Below are positions 1-5,985 of a stretch of DNA of 5,985 bases, piece after piece. Position 1 is the stretch's first letter; each line of letters begins with the position of its first letter. Made by a program: the position numbers and the translations under genes. The stretch is from Terriglobia bacterium (GTDB lineage Bacteria > Acidobacteriota > Terriglobia > UBA7540): contig JASHSC010000098.1 in NCBI GenBank assembly GCA_030036915.1, positions 1-5,985 of the forward strand. Direction: 5' to 3'. The notes under the pieces were generated by a model. It had not been told where the DNA came from and did not search any database. It was given only the letters and a program-made list of their open reading frames with translations.

Positions 1-1
1 A

Positions 2-3000
2 TACGCTCGTGGTGTGGAAAAGCTGATTCGGATTAGTCGACCAGACAGCGTCAAAAAGGGCCACGCTGACGTTTACTATGGCAATGCGATTATTGAATTT
101 GAAAAGTCACTGTCTGCGACTCTCGCTGACGCTGAAGAGCAACTTCGCGAGTATGTGGCGGGCACATGGCAGCAGGACAAGGCTCAACGTTCACTGCTTG
201 CTATCGCATCTGATGGAATCCACTGGAAAATTTATCGTCCCGTACTTCCCAAAGGGGCGAAGCCGTTGCCTGAGAGTGTGGTACTTGACGAATTACGCAC
301 TTTTGAGGTCAACGAGAAAACGCTTGACGCCTTCTGGCTATGGCTCACTAGCTTTCTCTTTCGACCGCAGCAGATCGAGCCGACCGCCGAACGGTTCCAG
401 TTGGATTTTGGAAGTTGGAGTCCACTCTATCGTGATGCGATGGCAGCACTAAAAAGAGCATGGGTAAAGGCCAACAGCGAACCCGAAGCGAAATTGGCCT
501 TTGAAACTTGGCAAAGGTACTTGGCGGTTACTTATGGTCGCCTCACGGAGAGCACGACGGAAGCAAAGGACATTGAAACTGGTGGGGAGGTCTCCGAACT
601 CGAAAATCTCTTCCTGCGGCACACGTACCTCGCAAGTATTGCCCAGCTTCTCATTTGGGCGGCACTTTCCAAAGGCAAAAGCAGCGATGACTTGGCCAAG
701 GTCGCCAGGAGCGTGCTCTCGGGGCAGTATTTCCAGTCAAAGCGGCTGGCAAATCTTGTCGATGATGATTTTTTTCATTGGGTGCGGAACATCGAGGCAG
801 AGAAGGCACTGGCCCCGTCATGGCAGCGCATAATTTCCCACCTTGCCGAGTATGACCTTTCCCAAGTCAGGGAAGACGTGCTCAAGGGCGTCTACCAACA
901 GTTGATTGACCCGAAGGACCGTCACGATCTTGGAGAGTATTACACTCCCGATTGGCTTTGCGAGCGGATAATCGCCGAGTTACTGCCAAAACATGGGTAC
1001 AAGGCAGTTCTTGACCCGAGTTGCGGCTCCGGGAGTTTCCTCCGGGCAGCCATCACGCATTTCTTGCAGCATAACAAAGACGGAACGGACAACGAACGCC
1101 TTCAGGTGGTTCTCAGCAGTGTCCAAGGAATCGACATCCACCCCGTGGCGGTGACCATCGCACGAGCGACCTACGTGCTGGCCCTCGGCAAACTCGTGAG
1201 TTCAGCAAGGAAGCCGATTCAGATTCCTGTTTTCCTGGCTGACTCGCTGTTTCTACCTCGGGAGGTCGAGGCCAGCTTGATTGAGAAACTGAGCGGCGTG
1301 GAAATCACCTTCGGCGGTAAGAAAAGCCAGAAGAGCGTCATTGTCCCGGACATGCTCATCCACAACCCCGAGCTTTTCGATGACGCGATTGCGGCGTGCA
1401 CATCGATCGCTGAAGAACACGCGCGAACTGGCAAAGATAGCCGAGCGAGCATGGCCAAGAATCTGTCCGTCGCCGTTCCCAACCTTTCGAACCTTCTTGA
1501 GTACGAAAAGGTACTGGATGCACTCTGGAAATTCACTGAGGAGCTGGCGGAGCTAATCAAGGCGCGTGACAACTCGATTTGGTCATTTATTATTCGGAAT
1601 AGCTACCGCCCTGCGATGCTCAAGGAGCAATTTGATTTCATAATTGGAAACCCGCCATGGCTCTCCTACCGATACATTTCTGACCCCGATTATCAGCGGG
1701 AAATCAAGAACCGGGCCGTTGAGCGTTACCAAATCGCCCCGAAGTTGCAAAAGCTGTTCACTCACATGGAACTCGCTACCGTTTTCTTAGCCCATTCAAT
1801 GGCGACGTTCGCGAGGCCACGCGCTCGGCTGGCTTTCGTCATGCCGAGGGCAATTTTGAACGCCGACCAACATCAGAACCTGATTCTGCGCCGCTATTCG
1901 ATGAGTACAAAGCTCCGGCTGACGGAATACTGGGACTTGTGGGATGTGGAACCGCTGTTCAACGTCCCTGCGTGCGTCCTGTTTGCAAATCGTGATACGA
2001 ACACGGGAAGCTCCAAGGACCCGATGGCAGTGCAGGAATGGCGGGGTAAGTTGCCCGGTCGAGATGTTCCTTGGGATAAGGCGAAGGTTAATCTCAAGAC
2101 AACAACCAAAGTGGGGCGGGTGATATATCTGGGAACTCGCGCTGCTTTTTCAACAGCCCCTGGCGCCTCGTCGCCATCACAACCGAGTAAATATCAGGGG
2201 ATATTCAAGCAGGGCGCAACGATTGTACCGAGGAGTATCTACTTCGTGCGGGTCAACGATTTGGACGCTCACGTTGACCCGGAGAGAGTCTACTGGGCAA
2301 AGACCGACCCCGAACAGGCAAGGCAAGCAAAGAAACCCTATGATGATGTTGTGATGGATGGCCCTGTGGAAGGTCGGTTCATTTACACATCTGCCATCGC
2401 TCGGCATTTGCTGCCGTTCGCTTTACTGACGCCCGCCACAGTTGTTCTTCCTCTCGAATCAAAACACGGGGAATTGAGCGTTTTGACTGCCGAGGAGTTG
2501 ACTAAAGAGGGCTATCGAGAATTCGGCAAGTGGATGACAGAGGCGGAACGAATATGGTCGGAGAAGCGTGAAGAAAAAGCCGCCAGGCAAAGCGTTTATG
2601 ATTGGCTTGATTACCAGGGAAAGTTGACGGCCCAGAATCTGAATCAACGTCATCTTGTGCTGTACAACGCGGCAGGAACAAATGTCTGCGCGGCCCATTT
2701 CGACCGAGCATCCCGGCCCGTGCCGTTCATTGTGGAACACAAACTCTACTCCATCGCGGTTGCCACTGAGCAAGAAGCCGATTACTTGACGGCCGTACTC
2801 AACTCTGACGCTGTCAACCTTGCCATCAAGCCGTTCCAATCCACAGGCTTATTGGGTGAACGGGACATAGAAAAGAAGCTTTTAGAGCTTCCGATTCCTG
2901 TATTCGACCACCAGAAATCAAAGCATCGGGATATAGCTGGGTTGGGAGCAAATGCACGAAAGCGAGCGGCGCAGGTCCTGGAATCAGGTAATTTTCCTGC

Positions 3001-3097
3001 CGGTTCTTCAATCGCTTCCTTGCGAGGGTACATGAGGGAAAGCCTAAAACCACAATTGGATGAGATCAATGAGCTCGTGTCTGCCCTACTCGCCTGA
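2..3097 (+). CDS. Type IIG (Eco57I-like) restriction-modification protein: fused nuclease, adenine-N6 methyltransferase and specificity region; 5' end beyond the window
   Basis: Predicted single-chain enzyme that methylates adenine in a specific DNA site using S-adenosylmethionine and probably cuts unmodified DNA; cytoplasmic defence. Numbering from the GTG at 14 as residue 1. An N-terminal PD-(D/E)xK-like segment has D19, E28, E30, K31 and a helix with Q43. A mostly helical stretch (about 100-300) leads to the methyltransferase: LGEYYTP (Y309-P312), SAM-binding motif I DPSCGSGSF from D334, and catalytic NPPW (N546-W549). The 210 residues between the two motifs are typical of Eco57I-type enzymes. 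The C-terminal third, including about 905-965 with LLELPIPVFD, resembles a TaqI/Eco57I-type target-recognition domain. The frame is open to base 2 (YARG before the GTG) with no ribosome binding site visible, so GTG 14 is probably internal and the gene starts outside. No separate methylase, specificity subunit or helicase lies downstream. BREX PglX or DISARM methylases are alternatives, but their partners are not seen here. Confidence 0.88.
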   Translation, partial: YARGVEKLIRISRPDSVKKGHADVYYGNAIIEFEKSLSATLADAEEQLREYVAGTWQQDKAQRSLLAIASDGIHWKIYRPVLPKGAKPLPESVVLDELRTFEVNEKTLDAFWLWLTSFLFRPQQIEPTAERFQLDFGSWSPLYRDAMAALKRAWVKANSEPEAKLAFETWQRYLAVTYGRLTESTTEAKDIETGGEVSELENLFLRHTYLASIAQLLIWAALSKGKSSDDLAKVARSVLSGQYFQSKRLANLVDDDFFHWVRNIEAEKALAPSWQRIISHLAEYDLSQVREDVLKGVYQQLIDPKDRHDLGEYYTPDWLCERIIAELLPKHGYKAVLDPSCGSGSFLRAAITHFLQHNKDGTDNERLQVVLSSVQGIDIHPVAVTIARATYVLALGKLVSSARKPIQIPVFLADSLFLPREVEASLIEKLSGVEITFGGKKSQKSVIVPDMLIHNPELFDDAIAACTSIAEEHARTGKDSRASMAKNLSVAVPNLSNLLEYEKVLDALWKFTEELAELIKARDNSIWSFIIRNSYRPAMLKEQFDFIIGNPPWLSYRYISDPDYQREIKNRAVERYQIAPKLQKLFTHMELATVFLAHSMATFARPRARLAFVMPRAILNADQHQNLILRRYSMSTKLRLTEYWDLWDVEPLFNVPACVLFANRDTNTGSSKDPMAVQEWRGKLPGRDVPWDKAKVNLKTTTKVGRVIYLGTRAAFSTAPGASSPSQPSKYQGIFKQGATIVPRSIYFVRVNDLDAHVDPERVYWAKTDPEQARQAKKPYDDVVMDGPVEGRFIYTSAIARHLLPFALLTPATVVLPLESKHGELSVLTAEELTKEGYREFGKWMTEAERIWSEKREEKAARQSVYDWLDYQGKLTAQNLNQRHLVLYNAAGTNVCAAHFDRASRPVPFIVEHKLYSIAVATEQEADYLTAVLNSDAVNLAIKPFQSTGLLGERDIEKKLLELPIPVFDHQKSKHRDIAGLGANARKRAAQVLESGNFPAGSSIASLRGYMRESLKPQLDEINELVSALLA

Positions 3098-3377
3098 GTT
3101 TCCGGATATTATCGTGACGCCGAACGTCGGTATAACCTATTCCGGCAGCACCACCATGATTGGTGATCACGGTGGATTCGCACATGACGACACCAATGTG
3201 GTCTTGCTCGTGACCAACCCCGCCTTTACACCCCAGACGGTCGCGACTGCTACGGCCACCGCCCAAGTGGCGCCGACGATTGTGATGGCATTGGGACTTG
3301 ATCCGAATCTTCTGGACGCCGTGCAGGCAGAAGGCACGGCCGTGCTTCCCGAGGTTCGGATGCAGCTCGACAGGTAA
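3096..3377 (+). pseudogene. C-terminal remnant of an alkaline phosphatase-superfamily (type I phosphodiesterase/nucleotide pyrophosphatase-like) protein
   Basis: About 93 codons read PDIIVTPNVG, then GDHGGFAHDDTNV, then VAPTIVMALGLDPNLLDAV and EGTAVLPEV before a TAA. From memory this is the standard C-terminal end of large alkaline phosphatase-family proteins that hydrolyse phosphate esters, usually exported. The His of DHGG (bases 3168-3170) is likely the last metal ligand. Family members are usually several hundred residues, so most of the protein, including the nucleophile and the other metal ligands, is missing. The frame can be opened upstream to ATG 3060, but those 12 codons overlap the R-M gene in another frame and look unrelated to the family; an in-frame TAA at 3045-3047 blocks any further extension. 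The resemblance therefore starts at the R-M stop (3095-3097). A peptide could still be made by reinitiation from ATG 3060 or 3069, but it would lack an active site. Confidence 0.75.
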
Positions 3378-3383
3378 ACGCGA

Positions 3384-3407
3384 GAAAAGGGTTCAGGAAC
3401 CTTTTTC
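3384..3407 (+). terminator. Rho-independent-type terminator after the phosphatase remnant
   Basis: GAAAAGGGTT (3384-3393) pairs with AACCTTTTTC (3398-3407) around a CAGG tetraloop, with one G-T wobble. It begins 6 bases after the TAA of the remnant. The T-run (3402-3406) forms the 3' arm, giving an A-rich/T-rich stem as in many intrinsic terminators, although there is no further T-tract after it. It was probably the original terminator of the phosphatase gene and would now end transcripts of the R-M gene. Confidence 0.6.
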
Positions 3408-3419
3408 CCTCGATGGGGC

Positions 3420-3453
3420 GGCTGGCAAGCGTTGGCAATTACGCCTGCCAGCC
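3420..3453. repeat. Strong hairpin-forming inverted repeat
   Basis: GGCTGGCA (3420-3427) is the exact reverse complement of TGCCAGCC (3446-3453). Inside it, GCGT (3429-3432) pairs with ACGC (3441-3444) across one A/C mismatch, leaving an 8-base loop (3433-3440). That gives 8 + 4 base pairs, mostly GC. There is no T-run on either side, so it is not a standard terminator on the strand read here. It could be a REP-like dispersed element, a transcript-end stabiliser or a protein-binding site; one copy alone cannot decide. Confidence 0.5.
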
Positions 3454-3621
3454 ACGCGCTCAATACGTCCGCTTATCGATAAAAACCACGGATGATCCTG
3501 CCCCAGCCATGGGCCATATTGCCCGGGTCTGCCTTTCCAATCTCCCTGCCAAGGATTTGCGTTTATCGGGCACGCCGATTACACTCTTGCATTCTCTTCG
3601 TTATCTTGTGAATCTGAATTT

Positions 3622-3708
3622 ATGCTCTGTCATCGTCGCGAATTCATGCGAATTGCTCTCGGCACGGCAGCCAGCTCACTTGTCGGCAGCCGTGGTGCGC
3701 GGGCGACG
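3622..3708 (+). other. Predicted twin-arginine (Tat) signal peptide
   Basis: The N-terminus reads MLCHRREFMR, followed by a small hydrophobic/alanine-rich core and an A-R-A end before TQPEQ. The RREFM motif matches the usual S/T-RR-x-F-L/M pattern, with H in place of S/T. The n-region is very short and the h-region is of low hydrophobicity, both usual for Tat. C3 lies before the arginines and is not a lipobox. Cleavage after residue 29 is an inference. Confidence 0.65.
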
Positions 3709-5517
3709 CAACCCGAGCAGATTGCTCCGGGTGTTTCGTTGGTGAGCGGAGCGGTGAACGGCGCGCTCATCGACCGGCCCGGTGGGACTGTGGCCATCTA
3801 CGGCGACCCTCGGGACGTGCCGGCGGCGGCGAAGTTGGTTCTCTTCACGCACCATCGCCGTGATGTGGTATGGGCCGGGAAAGCGATGGTCCGCCATGGC
3901 GCGCAGGCGGTGGTGCCGGAGGCCGAGAAAGACCTGTTTACAGGTGCGTTGGAATTCTGGGACAAATACCGCACTAAGCGATTCCATGATTACGCCTGCC
4001 AGTCCAGCCGGGTCTTGGCGGAACCGCTGGCGATTGCACGCACGGTTCGCGATGGCGATGCGATCGAAGGCCTCCAGGTAATGGACACGCCAGGTTACAC
4101 GCGTGGCGCGGTTTCATACCTCTGCGAAATCGAAGGCAAGCGCATTGCCTTCACAGGCGATCTGATTTACGGCGATGGCCGCGTCCTGGACCTGTTCAGT
4201 CTTCAGGATGCAATACCGAGTGTGAAGGAAGACGGCTATCACGGCTACGCGGCCCGGGCTGGCGATGTGTTGACCAGCCTTCAGAAGATCGCGGCCTGGA
4301 AACCGGATCTGCTGGTTCCGGCTCGGGGGCCGGTGATACGCGATCCAGTGAAGGCGATTGACACGCTGACTCAGCGCCTGCGAGCGGTGTTTGCCAGTCA
4401 CTTCTCCATCGACGCACTGCGTTGGTACCGCGGCGATGACAAGATTCGGGCTATGGCAGCGCGCGTGCTAGGTCAGGAGTCGCTCGACTGGATGCCCATG
4501 GCCGAGAAAGTGGAATTGCCGGAGTGGGTCATTCCAATTACGAACTCGCGCCTGATTGTTTCCGGCTCGGGAGCGGGTTTTCTGGTGGATTGCGGCAGCC
4601 AGCGCGTGATGAACGAAGTCGGGCGGTTGCATGGGGAGGGGCGGGTGAAGCAACTGGATGGCATCTATATTACCCATTATCACGACGACCACACCGACCA
4701 TGCCCAGGCCATGGCCGATCAGTTCCATTGCCCCATCTATTTTTGCGATAAGATGCGCGACATACTGGAAAATCCCGGGGCCTACAAGATGCCCTGCCTC
4801 ACCTCCAACCCCATCCGCAGCAGCCACCCCATGAAGGAAGGAGAACGACAGAAATGGAATGAGTTCGAGTTCACTTACTCCTACTTCCCCGGCCAGACGT
4901 TGTTTCATGGCGGACTGCTGGTTCGCCATAACAGTGGGAAAAGCGTCTTTTTCGCGGGCGATTCCTTTACCCCGACCGGAATGGATGACTATTGTCTCCT
5001 GAATCGTAATCTTTTGCCTCCCGATGAAGGCTACATAGATTGCCTCCGGCGAATTCAGGGCCTGACCGGAGATTATTTCCTCATCAACCAGCACGTGGCG
5101 CCGGGCTTTCGTTTTTCACCGGCACAATTGGATTTCATGATTTCGAATTTCACCGCGCGGAAAGAGTTGATGGCCGCGCTGCTACCGTGGGACGACCCGA
5201 ATTTCGGCGTGGACGAACAATGGGCGCGCTTTTACCCCTACGCCGCCGAAATCGGGGCAGGCGGGCGGGTGGATTTGGAGGTGATTCTCCGGAACCACTC
5301 GCCACAAAGGCAAGTGTTTTCGGTCACTCCCCACGTTCCCGCCGGCTGGCACGCGCCAGCCGGCCCGCTGCGCGTTTCCATACCGCCACGAGGAGAGCGC
5401 GCTATGCATGTGCCAGTCACCGCTGGCGCGGCGGGTTTGGGAATTGTTACGGCGGACATCGCCTTTGGGAATTGGGACCTGCGAGAATGGACGGAAGCAA
5501 TGGTGGCAGTAAGGTGA
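3622..5517 (+). CDS. Tat-exported tandem metallo-beta-lactamase-fold hydrolase with C-terminal beta-rich domain
   Basis: A 631-residue protein; substrate unknown. Residues 1-29 look like a twin-arginine signal: R5R6-E-F-M, a hydrophobic stretch, then a likely cut after ARA (27-29). This points to export after folding and supports ATG 3622 over the inner ATG 3646, which would remove the arginines; the ribosome binding site is weak. The first metallo-beta-lactamase-like domain (about 35-260) is degenerate: the HxHxDH site reads HHRRDV (H77-V82), TPGHT is TPGYT (Y159), but GD (D180) remains. The second domain (about 300-510) is complete: HYHDDH (H352, H354, D356, H357), then likely H429, D447 and H491, enough for two metal ions. 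Residues about 535-631 form a beta-rich, perhaps Ig/NEW3-like domain without an obvious active site. It has its own spacer upstream and faces the permease tail-to-tail, so it looks monocistronic. Confidence 0.85.
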   Translation: MLCHRREFMRIALGTAASSLVGSRGARATQPEQIAPGVSLVSGAVNGALIDRPGGTVAIYGDPRDVPAAAKLVLFTHHRRDVVWAGKAMVRHGAQAVVPEAEKDLFTGALEFWDKYRTKRFHDYACQSSRVLAEPLAIARTVRDGDAIEGLQVMDTPGYTRGAVSYLCEIEGKRIAFTGDLIYGDGRVLDLFSLQDAIPSVKEDGYHGYAARAGDVLTSLQKIAAWKPDLLVPARGPVIRDPVKAIDTLTQRLRAVFASHFSIDALRWYRGDDKIRAMAARVLGQESLDWMPMAEKVELPEWVIPITNSRLIVSGSGAGFLVDCGSQRVMNEVGRLHGEGRVKQLDGIYITHYHDDHTDHAQAMADQFHCPIYFCDKMRDILENPGAYKMPCLTSNPIRSSHPMKEGERQKWNEFEFTYSYFPGQTLFHGGLLVRHNSGKSVFFAGDSFTPTGMDDYCLLNRNLLPPDEGYIDCLRRIQGLTGDYFLINQHVAPGFRFSPAQLDFMISNFTARKELMAALLPWDDPNFGVDEQWARFYPYAAEIGAGGRVDLEVILRNHSPQRQVFSVTPHVPAGWHAPAGPLRVSIPPRGERAMHVPVTAGAAGLGIVTADIAFGNWDLREWTEAMVAVR

Positions 5518-5672
5518 TGATGCCTCCGCTATGGAAAGCGCCCGGTCAGCTTGCGGACCGCCTCCGGGTTGACGGAAGAATCTTTCCTGCTGCGGCAGCC
5601 GGTTGCCTGGCTGCCGCAGCGTTCTTTCCCGCGAAAAAATCCCCCCGTCATCGCCCTACTTTCCGGCAAGCA
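5518..5672. other. Convergent intergenic region
   Basis: These 155 bases separate the 3' ends of the metallo-hydrolase (+) and the permease (-). Apart from the hairpin at 5589-5620 nothing is recognised. Open frames running through are continuations of out-of-frame reading from the upstream gene and have no protein-like features. Confidence 0.5.
5589..5620. terminator. Perfect 12-bp hairpin, probable shared terminator of convergent genes
   Basis: GCTGCGGCAGCC (5589-5600) and GGCTGCCGCAGC (5609-5620) are exact reverse complements separated by an 8-base loop (5601-5608). It sits 72 bases after the metallo-hydrolase stop and 53 bases beyond the permease stop. On the + strand it is followed by a modest T-rich stretch (GTTCTTTCCC); on the - strand the T content is lower. 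The position and very stable stem fit a bidirectional terminator, but without a clean T-tract a dispersed palindromic repeat is also possible. Confidence 0.55.
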
Positions 5673-5984
5673 CTACGCGACATTTGCAGCCTTGGAGGCG
5701 GCCTCCTTGCTGCCAATTAAGGTCGTTCGCCCCTTCTTCTTGCTCGAACGCATAAAGTAGATTCCGCCAAAGATGGCCCAAACCGCTGCGACTCCCAGGG
5801 CCAACAATGGTTCCATCTTGGTACCGTAACCCATGAAAGGCCCAATCACGTAAAACGCCATGCAGGCGATATTCGCCACCACACCGAAGACCGGCACCGC
5901 CATATGGCGGATGAAACTGTAGCTACTGTGGTTGCGGTAGGCCACGATGCAGATGACGCAACTGAATCCATACAGCAGGAACGT
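5673..5984 (-). CDS. APC-superfamily (amino acid permease-like) transporter, C-terminal part; 5' end beyond the window
   Basis: The reverse-strand frame is open to the right edge and gives 103 residues, TFLLYGFSCVICIVAYRNHS onward, ending in TAG at 5675-5673. Three hydrophobic segments are visible: residues 1-16, about 28-52 (starting MAVPVFGVVANI) and about 58-78 (ending AIFGGIYFM). They are joined by YRNHSSYSFIRH and a short GTKMEP loop, and are followed by a basic cytosolic turn (RSSKKKGR) and an alanine/lysine-rich tail. The R-H-x-x-x-P-x-x-G-x-x-x-N pattern and this spacing are typical of the last helices of APC-family permeases in the inner membrane, which take up amino acids or related amines with protons. 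The substrate cannot be told from this end. The GTG at 5945-5943 is an internal valine, since the segment before it is a good membrane helix. Confidence 0.72.
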   Translation of the reverse strand, partial: TFLLYGFSCVICIVAYRNHSSYSFIRHMAVPVFGVVANIACMAFYVIGPFMGYGTKMEPLLALGVAAVWAIFGGIYFMRSSKKKGRTTLIGSKEAASKAANVA

Positions 5985-5985
5985 C

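Larger units (their letters stand above)
3378..3621. other. Non-coding spacer between the phosphatase remnant and the metallo-hydrolase gene
   Basis: This 244-base spacer holds the terminator at 3384-3407 and the hairpin at 3420-3453. The rest, from about 3454, shows no credible gene: open frames across it give protein with no recognisable family character. A promoter for the downstream gene is expected here. A weak candidate -35 TTGCAT lies at 3587-3592, but no convincing -10 box follows at proper spacing. A short GGGC/GCCC inverted repeat near 3511-3524 is too small to call. No tRNA or riboswitch fold was recognised. Confidence 0.5.

Noticed and set aside
1..3097. BREX (PglX) or DISARM (DrmMI) methylase as the identity of the first gene
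   Set aside because: No partner genes of either system are in the window, and the N-terminal nuclease-like segment fits a stand-alone type IIG enzyme better. Genes to the left of the window could reopen this.
3163..3170. GTGATCAC palindrome
   Set aside because: It falls on the conserved GDHGG codons of the phosphatase remnant, so coding sequence explains it.
3413..3745. Open frame of 110 codons across the spacer and the start of the metallo-hydrolase
   Set aside because: It begins just before the spacer hairpin, has no protein-like pattern and overlaps the Tat signal sequence of the real gene.
3439..4002. A 14-base exact repeat (ATTACGCCTGCCAG) at 3439-3452 and 3989-4002
   Set aside because: The second copy is within coding sequence (DYACQS), no flanking similarity extends it, and a match of this length in 6 kb is only mildly unusual by chance.
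4468..5094. Long open frame (208 codons) on the - strand inside the metallo-hydrolase gene
   Set aside because: It lies wholly antisense to a well-supported gene with catalytic motifs. Its protein has no recognisable family character, and such frames are common opposite GC-rich genes.
5694..5706. Short palindrome GGAGGC-G-GCCTCC near the end of the permease gene
   Set aside because: It lies in codons of the alanine-rich C-terminal tail and is explained by repetitive Ala/Glu/Lys coding. It is too short to call a site.
5040..5720. Open frame of 226 codons on the + strand running from the metallo-hydrolase gene into the permease gene
   Set aside because: The translation is arginine/alanine-rich and low in complexity, and it overlaps two real genes in other frames. 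It is an out-of-frame shadow.

Overview
The window comes from a bacterial chromosome of moderately high GC. It holds two complete or nearly complete large genes, one gene remnant and one gene cut by the window edge. No rRNA, tRNA, CRISPR array, IS element or integrase is visible. The mix of genes suggests a soil or environmental bacterium: a Tat-exported tandem metallo-beta-lactamase-fold protein, an APC-type permease, and the tail of an alkaline-phosphatase-superfamily protein of a type I recall from Acidobacteria and some other Gram-negative phyla. This placement is a weak inference from protein flavour. No phylogenetic marker is present.

Layout. (1) Positions 1-3097, + strand: a large single-chain restriction-modification protein (type IIG/Eco57I-like). 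It has an N-terminal PD-(D/E)xK-like nuclease segment, an adenine-N6 methyltransferase core and a C-terminal target-recognition region. Its frame is open to the left edge, so the true start is probably outside the window. (2) Positions 3096-3377, + strand: about 93 codons matching only the C-terminal end of an alkaline phosphatase/type I phosphodiesterase family protein. The resemblance begins at the R-M stop codon, as if the R-M gene had landed in or replaced the front of that gene. A hairpin terminator follows the remnant's stop. (3) Positions 3378-3621: a non-coding spacer with that terminator and a second, stronger hairpin. (4) Positions 3622-5517, + strand: a complete gene for a Tat-signal, double metallo-beta-lactamase-fold protein with a degenerate first domain, an intact second metal site and a C-terminal beta-rich domain. 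(5) Positions 5518-5672: a convergent intergenic region with a perfect 12-bp hairpin. (6) Positions 5673-5984, - strand: the C-terminal end of an APC-superfamily permease that continues past the right edge.

The genes do not look like one pathway. The simplest reading is a defence gene (R-M) beside ordinary host genes, with the phosphatase remnant marking the right boundary of the acquired DNA. Three hand-counted 60-base lines in the R-M gene give about 50-55% GC, against about 55-67% for three in the metallo-hydrolase gene, which fits that reading but does not prove it. I do not see convincing evidence of a wholly new system. The junction and the variant nuclease motif are the points most worth a second look.
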